The notes under the pieces: generated by a model
The model's database searches: none
Seen by the model: the letters and a program-made list of their open reading frames with translations, nothing else
Told to the model about the DNA's origin: nothing
In this document: positions 1-9,900 of the stretch, piece by piece
Layout of the letters: each line of letters opens with the position of its first letter
Position numbering within the stretch: position 1 is the stretch's first letter
Origin: Micavibrio sp. UBA5703
GTDB taxonomy: Bacteria > Pseudomonadota > Alphaproteobacteria > Micavibrionales > Micavibrionaceae
Direction: 5' to 3'
NCBI GenBank assembly: GCA_002420015.1
Contig: DIHF01000050.1
Coordinates: 1-22,852, forward strand
DNA length: 22,852 nt
Translations under genes and position numbers: made by a program

Positions 1-1301
1 TCGCCATCCTTGTATTGGCGGGACTGAACGGCGTTGAAACAGGCTTCCTCGCCATCGAAAACGCGGGCCGGCCCTTCGAATACCAGACTTTCAAGACCGG
101 CGATTTTGACGATCGCGCCTTCGGGTGCCAGATTTCCTTTAAGGCCCACAACCCCGCCCGTCGGATAAATCGGCTTTTTCACCGGGTAGACGACATCCTG
201 CCCACCCGGAAGCTTTACCCCCTCGAGGTTTTCGGCAATCGTCTTTCCGGTTACGGTGATGCAGTCGCCATGAATATGGCCGTTATCGAGCAATTCTTTC
301 AGAACAACCCCCACCCCGCCCACATCGAAAAGATCCTTGGCGACATATTTTCCGCCGGGACGCAGATTGGCGATATAGGGCGTTTTCTTGAAAATCTCGG
401 CCACATCGAACAGATTGAATGAAATCCCCGCCTCATGCGCCATCGCGGGTAAATGCAGGGCGGCATTGGTCGAACCGCCCGTCGCTGCGACAATCGCGGC
501 GGCGTTTTCAAGGCTTTTGCGTGTAACGATATCACGCGGGCGCGGCCCACCATTGCGGATCAATTCCACCACCGCACGACCCGAAGCATCGGCGTATTCG
601 TCGCGCGATTCATAGGGCGCGGGCGCGCCGGCAGAGTTGGGCAGCGCGAGGCCGATCGCCTCGGACACACAGGCCATCGTGTTGGCTGTAAACTGGCCGC
701 CGCAGGCCCCCGCGCTCGGACAGGCCACGCATTCCAGCGCATGAAGATCGTCATCCGACATCTTCCCGGCGGCGTGCTGGCCAACGGCTTCAAATACACT
801 TACAACATCGACGTCTTTGCCTTTGAATTTGCCAGGTAAAATCGTTCCGCCATACATGAAAACGGACGGCACGTTGAGCCGGATCATCGCCATCATCATA
901 CCGGGCAGCGATTTATCGCAACCCGCCAGCCCGACCAGCGCATCGTAACAATGGCCGCGCATGGTCAGTTCCACGGAATCAGCAATAACTTCCCGCGACA
1001 CGAGCGAAGAGCGCATCCCCTCATGGCCCATGGCGATGCCGTCCGTTACGGTGATGGTCGTAAACTCGCGGGGCGTAGCCCCGGCTTCGGATACGCCCTT
1101 TTTGACGGCCTGCGCCTGCCGGGACAGCGCGATATTACACGGCGCGGCCTCGTTCCAGCAGGTGGCCACCCCGACCAAAGGCTGATGGATTTGCTCCTCG
1201 GTCAAGCCCATCGCGTAGTAATATGATCGGTGCGGGGCGCTCTTCGGCCCTTCCGTTACATAACGGCTGACGAGTTTCGATTTATCCCATTTTCCAGTCA
1301 T
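1..1301 (-). CDS. ilvD: Dihydroxy-acid dehydratase IlvD, 3' end cut by window edge
   Basis: Dehydrates 2,3-dihydroxy-isovalerate and 2,3-dihydroxy-3-methylvalerate to the 2-keto acids in valine and isoleucine synthesis, using an Fe-S cluster and Mg2+ in the cytoplasm. About 433 residues are visible and the frame stays open to the window start, so roughly the last quarter of a usual 560-620-aa IlvD is missing. Visible motifs: TCWNEAAPCN (residues 47-56), TDGIAMGHEGM (86-96), GCDKSLPG (127-134) and CPSAGACGG near residue 200. The Cys residues in PCN, GCDK and SAGACGG are the family's cluster positions, and the WNE-xxPCN form resembles the [2Fe-2S] type more than E. coli IlvD. The ATG at 1301 is the first in-frame start that gives the family N-terminus. 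No ilv partner genes are nearby. Identity is very secure. Confidence 0.96.
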   Translation of the reverse strand, partial: MTGKWDKSKLVSRYVTEGPKSAPHRSYYYAMGLTEEQIHQPLVGVATCWNEAAPCNIALSRQAQAVKKGVSEAGATPREFTTITVTDGIAMGHEGMRSSLVSREVIADSVELTMRGHCYDALVGLAGCDKSLPGMMMAMIRLNVPSVFMYGGTILPGKFKGKDVDVVSVFEAVGQHAAGKMSDDDLHALECVACPSAGACGGQFTANTMACVSEAIGLALPNSAGAPAPYESRDEYADASGRAVVELIRNGGPRPRDIVTRKSLENAAAIVAATGGSTNAALHLPAMAHEAGISFNLFDVAEIFKKTPYIANLRPGGKYVAKDLFDVGGVGVVLKELLDNGHIHGDCITVTGKTIAENLEGVKLPGGQDVVYPVKKPIYPTGGVVGLKGNLAPEGAIVKIAGLESLVFEGPARVFDGEEACFNAVQSRQYKDG

Positions 1302-1340
1302 CTGCGCCTCGAATATTTTAGGGAGACGACTTCACAACAA

Positions 1341-1366
1341 AAAAGCAGGTTTTTCAACCTGCTTTT
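1341..1366 (-). terminator. Rho-independent terminator of the 65-aa gene
   Basis: A perfect 10-bp stem (AAAAGCAGGT with ACCTGCTTTT) closes a 6-nt loop. Read on the minus strand, the stem is followed by TTGTTGT, which extends the T-run. It lies 30 nt past the stop of the minus-strand gene ending at 1396 and 40 nt before the ilvD start, so it insulates ilvD from that gene. Confidence 0.85.
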
Positions 1367-1395
1367 CATTAAAAACTTGATTTTCCTGCTCAGAA

Positions 1396-1593
1396 TTAGA
1401 GAGGCTTCAATTCATCCGGAGTAAACCAACCCCTGTCATGCTGGGGGTCGTCTGTCCCATCGAGAACAACCATGACTCTTTCCTCACCAATCTTTTCGAC
1501 ATGACCTTGCTCCCCATGCGCCTGCATCGGGTTGTCCTGATTAGAATCAATAATTACATGCGATTTAGGTGGAAATTGTTCTCTTAAACTCAT
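1396..1593 (-). CDS. Small hypothetical protein, 65 aa
   Basis: I do not recognise a family with certainty. The 65-residue product is soluble, with no signal peptide or membrane segment. It has a basic/polar N-terminus (MSLREQFPPKSHV), a middle part resembling a small beta-barrel (HVEKIGEERVMVVLDGTDD) and the end GWFTPDELKPL. A GGGAG Shine-Dalgarno lies about 10 nt before the ATG. It has its own promoter candidate (TTGACA -35) and its own terminator, so it appears to be expressed as a single gene. The transcription signals and clean start support a real gene. Function unknown. Confidence 0.75.
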   Translation of the reverse strand: MSLREQFPPKSHVIIDSNQDNPMQAHGEQGHVEKIGEERVMVVLDGTDDPQHDRGWFTPDELKPL

Positions 1594-1641
1594 CTTGAAA
1601 CGCTCCCTTTAACGTACGTGGACACAAAGATTATCTACGCA

Positions 1642-1670
1642 TATGTAAAGAGATGCCCGCTTCCTGTCAA
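1642..1670 (-). promoter_or_regulatory. Promoter candidate for the 65-aa gene
   Basis: On the minus strand a perfect TTGACA (1670-1665) is followed after exactly 17 nt by TACATA (1647-1642), a weak -10. It sits about 50 nt before the ATG at 1593. The -35 is strong and the -10 matches only 3 of 6 consensus positions. Confidence 0.5.
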
Positions 1671-1683
1671 GAAACAACCTAGC

Positions 1684-2214
1684 CTATGTGCTGCCCTTTT
1701 CCTTCAGCGTCACATCATCGTATTTACGGCGAAATTCCGACGCGTTGGCGATATAGGGAATGCGGATGGTGCGTTGCCCGGTGCCAAGAATAACGACGGT
1801 TGCATAATTCAATATCTGACCCAGCAACATGCGCTCCATTTCAATGCTTTCAATCCGGTCGAACTGGATGGCCACCACATCGACCTGAAGCACACCATAG
1901 CGCGATAACACCCGCTTGTTGGTGAGCGCCAGCAACAGGAAATGCTTGGTCAAAGTCGCCGTTCCAGCCATAACGAGGCCGACCAGCAGGAAAAACCCGC
2001 CCATGACCGGAATAACGAAAGAAAGCAGCAACCCGAAAATCAGCACGGCCCCGGCCTTCCAGTAAATCGCGGGGTGTATCCGGCCCTGCACCAGAACATT
2101 TTCGCCTTCAACCAACACAGCCTTGACGGCGGCCTCCTTGCCGACATAGCTGGTGGCGGCATCCGTATCGCCCGCCTTTTTTTCAACCGAAGTCATCGTG
2201 TTTAATTTGCTCAT
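1684..2214 (-). CDS. Membrane PH-domain (bPH2/DUF304-like) protein, second of a tandem pair
   Basis: A 176-aa protein with a soluble N-terminus (1-50), two hydrophobic segments (about 52-70 and 72-88) and then a bacterial PH-like domain. Typical elements of the domain are LTNKRVLSRYGVL (about 97-109), FDRIESIEM and ILGTGQRTIRIPYI. The Q-x-D-R-I-E-S-I pattern is characteristic of the YdbS/bPH_2 group. Its role is unknown; such proteins are inner-membrane proteins often found in pairs. The start ATG overlaps the stop of the upstream paralogue (ATGA), so the two are translationally coupled and may act as a complex. The C-terminus (about 165-176) is charged. Confidence 0.85.
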   Translation of the reverse strand: MSKLNTMTSVEKKAGDTDAATSYVGKEAAVKAVLVEGENVLVQGRIHPAIYWKAGAVLIFGLLLSFVIPVMGGFFLLVGLVMAGTATLTKHFLLLALTNKRVLSRYGVLQVDVVAIQFDRIESIEMERMLLGQILNYATVVILGTGQRTIRIPYIANASEFRRKYDDVTLKEKGST

Positions 2215-2741
2215 AACGCTTTTGCCCTCTCTATCGCCTTACGAAATGAAACCGGATCCTCAATGGGCGGCAGGACGACCTCGCCGATCCCCATGCCGCG
2301 CACCATGATGCGCCCGTAGTTCAAAATACGCCCTAATACTGATTGTAGCACATTCACACCCTCGATGCGGTCTATGTTCATTTCCCCGACCTGCCGGGCC
2401 ACCAGCCCGCGCTTGAAAACCAGCCTTGTATTGGTAATCGCGATCTCGGTGGTGGCCTTGGCGACCATTTTCTGAGCAAAACCCAGTAACCCCATGACAA
2501 AAGCCAGAAAAGACAGGGCCCGGATACCGGGATGAAGCTCCCTTATAACCTCAATAACGCTGGCCGTGGGGGGCACTTTTCCCATATTGACATAGATAAA
2601 AACCGAGCCGACCAGAAGCATGACGCTGATCACAAGGCCCCAGAAAATCGACATAAAGGCATGCACGGTGTACATCCAGTGAAACTTGCCGATATGCACC
2701 AGCTCCTCATTCGGACCCAGCGATTGCTGAACGTAAAGCAT
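2211..2741 (-). CDS. Membrane PH-domain (bPH2/DUF304-like) protein, first of a tandem pair
   Basis: A 176-aa inner-membrane protein with hydrophobic segments at about 28-51 and 74-90, followed by a PH-like domain: ITNTRLVFKRGLV, NIDRIEGVNV, RGMGIGEVVLPPIEDP. The arrangement and length match its downstream neighbour, so this is a tandem duplication with strong divergence outside the I-x-R-I-E core. The start is an ATG with AAGG about 7 nt upstream. It lies 50 nt after the 71-aa small gene and overlaps the next gene by 4 nt, suggesting one transcript from pfkA onward. Function is not known beyond the family. Confidence 0.85.
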   Translation of the reverse strand: MLYVQQSLGPNEELVHIGKFHWMYTVHAFMSIFWGLVISVMLLVGSVFIYVNMGKVPPTASVIEVIRELHPGIRALSFLAFVMGLLGFAQKMVAKATTEIAITNTRLVFKRGLVARQVGEMNIDRIEGVNVLQSVLGRILNYGRIMVRGMGIGEVVLPPIEDPVSFRKAIERAKAL

Positions 2742-2791
2742 TGAAAAACCTTGACTTTCCCCTAAATGGCCGAAAATCCCCTTCTACAAGC

Positions 2792-3007
2792 TTAACCCGG
2801 AAGGGGCTGGGGCGCAACTTTGGCAGATTCCTGCACGCTTTGTGCAATTTTTAAGCTGTACACAAATTCTGCGGCTTCTTGAAACGATTCCGATAATATC
2901 TCTCTTAACGTTTCTAAATAATTCTGCATTTCCTCATCAGAAGCTGCCCCCGTGTCTTCTTCGGACAATATGTCGCTTAGATAAAAAATCTCTTTCTCTT
3001 TAGGCAC
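2792..3007 (-). CDS. Small acidic helical protein, 71 aa, GTG start
   Basis: I chose the GTG at 3007 because a perfect GGAGG lies exactly 6 nt upstream (3018-3014). A longer reading from an ATG at 3145 would overlap the pfkA 3' end and has no comparable ribosome site. The product starts VPKEKEIFYLSDILSEEDTG and is rich in Glu and Ser. Residues 25-60 look like one long amphipathic helix, and the C-terminus is Pro-rich (APQPLPG). There is no signal peptide or membrane segment. It lies 37 nt behind pfkA and 50 nt before the PH-domain pair, so it is probably co-transcribed. No family recognised. The ribosome site makes it likely to be real. Confidence 0.7.
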   Translation of the reverse strand: MPKEKEIFYLSDILSEEDTGAASDEEMQNYLETLREILSESFQEAAEFVYSLKIAQSVQESAKVAPQPLPG

Positions 3008-3044
3008 TTTTAACCTCCAAACACTCAACTTTTCTCTGCTTTTA

Positions 3045-4121
3045 TCAGTCCCCAAAGGAGATTCCAAGGGCCCGCGCCGTATGGACCAGCGAGCTATCCA
3101 TCGAAACGACCCGGCATTGCCTGATGGCGTCCTCGATGGCCACATCGGTTACCTCATTGTGCCGCCAGGCGACCATGCGGCCGAATTTACCCTCATTGAC
3201 CAGCTCCACGGCCTTCACCCCAAGGCCGGAGGCCAGAAGCCGGTCGTTATAGGTCGGCGCGCCGCCCCGCTGGACGTGGCCCAGCACCGTGACGCGGGTT
3301 TCCGAGCCTGTGGCCTCGGCAATTTTAGGGCCTAAAAACTCGCCGATCCCGCCATAGCGTTTTTCGCCGCCCTGATAAACCACCTGGCGTTTATTGCCTT
3401 CCGGGGTTTTGACGGCCTCGGATACGATCATCAGGGCAAAATTACGCCCGCCCGCCTTCACAGCGTTTATCTTTTTGGCAATATTTTCAACAGTATATGG
3501 GATTTCCGGGATCAAAATCACATCCACCCCGCCCGCGATCCCGGCGCTCAAGGCAATATGCCCGGCATCCCGGCCCATAACCTCAAGGATCATCACCCGG
3601 TCGTGGCTGGCGGCTGTGGGCTGCAAACGGTCGAGCGCCTCCGTGGCCACGGCAACGGCGGTATCGAACCCCACGGAGAAGTCCGTCATATCAAGATCAT
3701 TGTCTATCGTCTTGGGAATCCCTACGAAATTGAGATTTCCCTGCGTGGCCAAACGGCTCATGATTTCGAAACTGCCGTCCCCGCCGATCCCGATCAGGGC
3801 ATCTATTTTAAGACCCTTGATAATGGCGATAAGCTCTTCGGATCTGTCCCTTGTCTCGCCGCCGGGCACCGGATAGCGGAAGGGATTTCTGGTATTGGTC
3901 GTCCCCAAAATCGTTCCGCCCTGCCGCATGACAGATGCGTTGAAATCCGCGGGTTTCAGCCCCCTTATCCGGGGGGGCGAATCCAGTAAACCGGCCGTAC
4001 CGTTTTCAATCCCCAGGACCTTCCAGCCGAGGCTGTCAGCACGATACACGGCGGCTCGCATAACCGCATTCAAACCGGCGCAATCGCCGCCGCTTGTGAG
4101 GATAGCTATCTGTTTAGGCAT
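3045..4121 (-). CDS. pfkA: 6-phosphofructokinase, G/K active-site type
   Basis: Phosphorylates fructose 6-phosphate to fructose 1,6-bisphosphate in glycolysis (cytoplasm). The 358-aa length fits short PfkA enzymes. Motifs: TSGGDCAGLNA (9-19), MRQGGTILGTTN (65-76), GIGGDGSFEIM (111-121), PKTIDNDLDMTD (136-147; D140 aligns with the catalytic base) and VLGHVQRGG near the C-terminal third. At the positions matching E. coli residues 104 and 124, which govern donor choice, it carries Gly116 and Lys137. Classical ATP enzymes have Gly/Gly and pyrophosphate enzymes Asp/Lys. Gly/Lys is known in ATP-dependent members of the PPi-type branch, so ATP use is likely but not certain. It is the first gene of a minus-strand run. 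Confidence 0.95.
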   Translation of the reverse strand: MPKQIAILTSGGDCAGLNAVMRAAVYRADSLGWKVLGIENGTAGLLDSPPRIRGLKPADFNASVMRQGGTILGTTNTRNPFRYPVPGGETRDRSEELIAIIKGLKIDALIGIGGDGSFEIMSRLATQGNLNFVGIPKTIDNDLDMTDFSVGFDTAVAVATEALDRLQPTAASHDRVMILEVMGRDAGHIALSAGIAGGVDVILIPEIPYTVENIAKKINAVKAGGRNFALMIVSEAVKTPEGNKRQVVYQGGEKRYGGIGEFLGPKIAEATGSETRVTVLGHVQRGGAPTYNDRLLASGLGVKAVELVNEGKFGRMVAWRHNEVTDVAIEDAIRQCRVVSMDSSLVHTARALGISFGD

Positions 4122-4178
4122 GATTTTTAATGTTTTTCTTTAAAGGTGGGCACTTTTTTAAGTGTATCACTTTTACCC

Positions 4179-4207
4179 TTACCCAACAATGGATTATGTG
4201 GTAATAT
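4179..4207 (+). promoter_or_regulatory. Weak promoter candidate for the DUF465-purE-fumC run
   Basis: TTACCC (4179-4184), a 17-nt spacer and TAATAT (4202-4207) lie in the 126-bp divergent gap between pfkA and the DUF465 gene. The -10 is good and the -35 is poor. This is the only reasonable plus-strand pair I see there. Confidence 0.35.
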
Positions 4208-4247
4208 TCTACTTTAAGGTTTAAAACGCTTGTACGATATCTCTTAT

Positions 4248-4451
4248 ATGGAAGATCAGGAAGAACTACGCCTCAAGCTTGCCGAATACCGCAGCGAGCA
4301 TAAAGCGCTTGATGATGTTATCGAGCGCGCACTGACCAGCGAACAGCCGGTCAATCTGTTCCACATCCAGCAGCTTAAAAAGAAAAAACTCTGGCTGAAG
4401 GACATGATCCGCAAAATCGAAAGTTCCCTGATCGACGACATTATTGCCTGA
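4248..4451 (+). CDS. DUF465 (YdcH-like) small protein
   Basis: A 67-aa charged, helical protein. The C-terminal half (HIQQLKKKKLWLKDMIRKIES) is the DUF465 signature: a helix ending in L-K-K-x-K-L-x-L-K-D. The N-terminal half holds the usual H-x-x-L-D-D-x-I pattern (EHKALDDVIE). Function is unknown; the family is common in Proteobacteria and often lies beside purE in Alphaproteobacteria (recalled, not tested). I chose the ATG at 4248. A TTG at 4230 would add six residues and has AAGG 10 nt upstream, so it remains possible. purE starts 82 nt downstream on the same strand. Confidence 0.85.
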   Translation: MEDQEELRLKLAEYRSEHKALDDVIERALTSEQPVNLFHIQQLKKKKLWLKDMIRKIESSLIDDIIA

Positions 4452-4533
4452 TCGTTTTCCCCTATTGCCCGCCACCTCTTTATATTTTATAAACCGCCTG
4501 TTGTTTTCTTTATCTACTGCAAAGGAAATTTGC

Positions 4534-5028
4534 ATGACTCATTCAGATCAAAATCCGCTTGTCGGTATCGTTATGGGCTCCAAGAATGACTGGGAAGTCA
4601 TGGAGGCGGCGCATGACATCCTCCATGAATTCGGCATTCCTCACGAAGTCAAAGTCTGCTCGGCGCACCGCACCCCGGACCGCGCTTTCGCCTACGGCAA
4701 GTCGGCGCAGGAACGGGGCTTGAAAGTCATCATCGCCGGTGCCGGAATGGCGGCGCATCTGGCCGGGGTCATGTCGGCCCTGACCCAGCTTCCGGTTCTT
4801 GGCGTGCCGCTCGAAGGACCGAGCATCAAAGGTCTCGACAGCCTGCTGTCAACCGCGCAGATGCCGGGCGGCATCCCCGTTGCAACATTTGCGATCGGCA
4901 AGGCGGGCGCGAAAAACGCCGGACTTTTTGCTGCAGCAATCCTTGCAACAGCCGATAAGGATATGGCAGCAAAATTGACCGCCTACCGCAAAAAGCAAAG
5001 CGACAGCGTCCCTGAACATCCCTGCTAA
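4534..5028 (+). CDS. purE: N5-carboxyaminoimidazole ribonucleotide mutase PurE
   Basis: Converts N5-CAIR to 4-carboxy-AIR in de novo purine synthesis. The 164-aa product matches class I PurE length. Motifs: GSKNDW (15-20, phosphate and base contact), CSAHRTP (42-48, with the catalytic His at residue 45 as in E. coli) and AGMAAHLAG near residue 75. I chose the ATG at 4534 because AAAGGA lies about 7 nt upstream and the family starts here; the frame is open back to 4444, but that extension does not resemble PurE. The usual partner purK, which makes N5-CAIR, is not next door. fumC follows after 48 nt. Confidence 0.95.
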   Translation: MTHSDQNPLVGIVMGSKNDWEVMEAAHDILHEFGIPHEVKVCSAHRTPDRAFAYGKSAQERGLKVIIAGAGMAAHLAGVMSALTQLPVLGVPLEGPSIKGLDSLLSTAQMPGGIPVATFAIGKAGAKNAGLFAAAILATADKDMAAKLTAYRKKQSDSVPEHPC

Positions 5029-5076
5029 ATAACATAGCGGGCATATCAACATCCAACTTATGATGAACGCAGCAAA

Positions 5077-6510
<1,434 letters not shown>

Positions 6511-6522
6511 TGGTGCCTTCCA

Positions 6523-6732
6523 GTGAAGAAGCGCTCCATCAACGTCTCGGGACACGCCACCAGCATCACGCTGGAGGATGAATTCTGGGACGAGCTAAAA
6601 TCCTGCGCAGCAAAAGACAGCGTTTCCCTTAGCGCGCTGGTTGAAAAAATCGACATGGAACGCCCTGAAAAATCCAATCTTTCCAGCGCTATTCGCGTTT
6701 ATTTATTGCGGCGATTAAAGGGCCACATATAA
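6523..6732 (+). CDS. Ribbon-helix-helix (RHH_4-type) protein
   Basis: A 69-aa protein in which nearly every residue belongs to a ribbon-helix-helix fold of the RHH_4 type. A beta strand (RSINVSGHATSITLEDEFW) is followed by helix A (DELKSCAAKDSVSLSALVEKI) and helix B (SNLSSAIRVYLLRRLKGH). The pattern S-I-T-L-E-x-x-F-W and N-L-S-S-A-I-R-V is close to family consensus. Such proteins are probable DNA-binding regulators, but no target is known. I used the GTG at 6523; no Shine-Dalgarno is obvious, so expression probably depends on coupling to fumC, which ends 12 nt earlier. No antitoxin partner (toxin) is visible. Confidence 0.88.
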   Translation: MKKRSINVSGHATSITLEDEFWDELKSCAAKDSVSLSALVEKIDMERPEKSNLSSAIRVYLLRRLKGHI

Positions 6733-6750
6733 CCTCGCCCATTGTCATCG

Positions 6751-6830
6751 CACGTTTTTGCAAAGAAAAATACGTGTGATCCACTGATGATGCTGGATTA
6801 CACGTACTCGCCTAACGGCGAAACGTGTAA
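6751..6830. other. Chain of alternative hairpin segments between convergent genes
   Basis: Within the 169-bp convergent gap, four segments pair in turn. CACGTTTTT (6751-6759) can pair with AAAAA-TACGTG. TACGTGTGATCC (6771-6782) can pair with GGATTACACGTA (6795-6806), 12 bp including one G:U. TTACACGT (6798-6805) can instead pair with ACGTGTAA (6823-6830), extended by TCGCC and GGCGA around a TAAC loop. The structures exclude one another. No long T-run follows, so it is not a standard terminator. It may form a 3' end for fumC-RHH mRNA. Confidence 0.6.
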
Positions 6831-6901
6831 TGACGATAAGAACGAAATCTTCCTGTCTTGGCGGTAAAAACTCATAAGACCATCAAGACACAAAGCAGCG
6901 C

Positions 6902-9900
6902 CTACTGCCCAAGTAAATCAATCACACCACGAATGATTTTCTCTTCCTCCGACACAGGTTGTTGCTCCTGTTGCGGAGCCGGTTCAGGCTGGGCCTGTGG
7001 CTCAGACGCTGGCTCATAAGGTTGCTCGGGCTGCGGCACAGGCGCAATTTCCTCACCACCGCTCGGCACGACCTGCTCAGGGACCGGGACTGGAGCTGGA
7101 GCCGCCGGTACCGGAGCCGGAGCAACCGGCGCGGGCACAGGTGCATTCTGCGGCGCGGGCTGCTTCGGCACATTAAGAACTTTGCCCAGCAAGTCGCCAA
7201 GCTCCCCTTCCGCACCGATCTCCTTAATCAACTTACGCTCGAGCTTGCGCATGACGAAGTCGCCCATAATATTGCTGGTGACCGCCTTGGGGTTGTCGAG
7301 CGGCCCCTGAATTGGAATCGTATAGGGCGGAATTTCATAGGGCGGCTTCATGGTGATCTGCGCCGGCATATCGATCCACCAGCGCGGCAGATTGATGGTC
7401 CCTTTTGCCGCAACGGAAAGCTTCTCGCTTTCAAGATCCAGCTTTGAAACATTGATTACGCCCTCGCTGGCGGTGAATTGACCGTCCATCGTGTCAAAGC
7501 GCGTCGTGCCCCCCTTTTGTGTCCCGGCCCATATCTGCTCCGCGTTATGGCCGATCTTGGTTTCATCGGACATAGCCGCAGCAAAATTTGCCAGATCATA
7601 CCCTTCCATGACCAGATCCTTGCCGGTGAGGCTGCCCTTGCCGCCCATATCATAGACCAGCGCCGCCGGGCTGATGCCGGATGCGGAAAACTCGCTATCC
7701 ATGCTGACCTGACCTTTTCCCTGCACCGCCTTGCCGCCCGAAAGCGCCAGAGCCAGTTGCTCTATCGACACATCGCGAAGCTGCGACGCGAGCCTGACAT
7801 GCACCGGTTCACGGGGGTTTTGGGAAGACTTCACATTGGCATTCATCGCGAGCGTCCCGCCGAAAACCTGCGCGTCAAGCTGGCTGACGTCCAGAGCGCC
7901 ATCCTGCAATTTGGCCTTCAGAACCGGATTGACGAGCTTCCACTTGCCGTAGGTTATTGATTTCGCCACAACGTCGATATCGGCATTGGCGCTGTGCATC
8001 CATGCCGTGTTGATGGCTTCCCGCGACCAGCGCATGTCCGCGTTGCCGCCAGATGCCCCCGCCGATGACCCACCGCCTGAGCCGGATGGCTTTTTAACCG
8101 GCGCATCGATAGCCAGGTCGCCGATCTTGAGGCCGCCCTTTGCCTGCGGCTTTGCGCCGCCCGTGTCAACTTCGAGCGTCCCTTCAACGGCGGTTCCCGC
8201 GAGCTTTCCCGCAAAATCGTTCAGGGTATAAACCGTCCCGGCGCGACTGACTTCGGCGTACAGATCAACCGGCCCGGCCAGTGCCTCATTGCGCGCCGTG
8301 CCGGGAGTCAACACCTGAAGCGCCTGCGCCAGATCGCCGTGCTTGACCTGCACGGTCAGCTTGTCGATCTGAACCGCCTGAAGCGGATTGGCCAGAACCC
8401 CTTGCGTGATGAGTTCGCCACCAAGCGCCTTTATGTTGGCCGTGGTATCGAGGCTTTGGGCGCTGCCCTTGACCTCCGCCAGCGCCTCGACCTTGCCGAG
8501 GTCGGGAACCGTTTCAGCCTTGCCGCCGAAAGCGGAAACCGCCTTACGCAAATCCTGCGTGGTGCCCGAAAAGCTCATATCGATGCCGGAAAGATCCTTA
8601 AGATTCTGAACAGCCCCCTTAAGCGAAAAGGCCGCGCCGGAAACATTCTGAACCGACAGCTTTTCAAGGCTCAAGGAGTTCTTACGCAACTCCCCAACTG
8701 CGCGCAGGCCATCAACGCTGCGCCCCTGGGCCTTTAAATTGCCGATATCAAAGTCGAAATCCAGATCCATCGGCAGCATGAGCGACTGGCCCAGCGCTTT
8801 GGCATCGGCTTTGCTGGTTGCGCCGCCTTGCGCCTGCTGCGCCGATTTTGCGCCATCCTTGCCAAGGCGCGAGCTCCATGCGTCAAGGTCAACTGCCTTT
8901 GAAACCAGCGTTAGATCGGCCTTTGGGCGCGGCCCACCTTCGTATGACCCGGTAACGGTTAGCGCCGTGTCATCCAGCTTTATGATGCTGTTTGACAACG
9001 AAGTCTTTTGACCCGATGTGGTCAGATTGACATCCGCCTTAAGGGTCTGGGGCAGCCACACCGCAAATTTAGGCGGCGCAGCGGCTTTAAGATCGGCCTT
9101 GATATTCATCGGCGCAAGTTTGGCCGAGAGGCTTCCGGCATATTTGTTGCCCGCAAGGTCAAGGGTAAGGTCTTTGTAATCGATCCCTGCTTCCGAGGCC
9201 GTCAAAAGCCCCTTGCCCTCCAGCGGCACATCGAAATCCTTAAGATTTTTGGCCCCGAACGCCGAAAACGTCTTTTCAACGCTGGTCAGCGAAAAGCCCG
9301 TTTCTCCCTGCAATTCAACCTTGCCGTCAAGGCTGAGGACGCCGCTATACTTGACGACGACATCCAAGGGCATAATCACAACTTTCAGCATAGGAACGAT
9401 CGATTTCGTATCGGCGCTGTAGCGCCCGGCGCTCCCGGTCAGTTCGATATTGTTGCCGCCATAGGCAAAGCTGCCCTCCAGCTTATATGGCCCTTCGAGC
9501 GTTTCGGCCTGCAAGGTCGCGTCGATATCGCCAATTTCCGTCTTGTTGCCCTTTTTGGCCTGATCGATATAGGAGAAGCGCCCGCCCTCGATATGCACCT
9601 TCTGAAGAGAAATAGCCTGCGCCAGTTTGTTTTCGGCAGGATTTTCCGTATCCGGCGCTTCTTTCTTCTCCGCCAACCCCTCTTCGATTTTCGGGCTGAT
9701 CCAGTTGGGCTTGCCGGATTTGAGGATTTCAAGATCGATTTGCGGCTCGATCATCTTGACGGAATCCACGACAATTTCCCCGCCCAGCAGCGGCATCAAG
9801 GCCAGATTGACGCTCAGGCGCTTCAGGGAAACCAGATTTTCCGCGCTCGACCCTTCCGGGGCGCGGATGGACATATCCTCGATCAACACGCGAGGCGAAG

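Noticed and set aside
4444..4533. N-terminal extension of PurE
   Set aside because: The 30 extra residues do not resemble PurE, and a ribosome site supports the ATG at 4534.
6523..6732. RHH protein as antitoxin of a toxin-antitoxin pair
   Set aside because: No small toxin gene is adjacent; the RHH_4 pattern and fumC linkage point to a different family.
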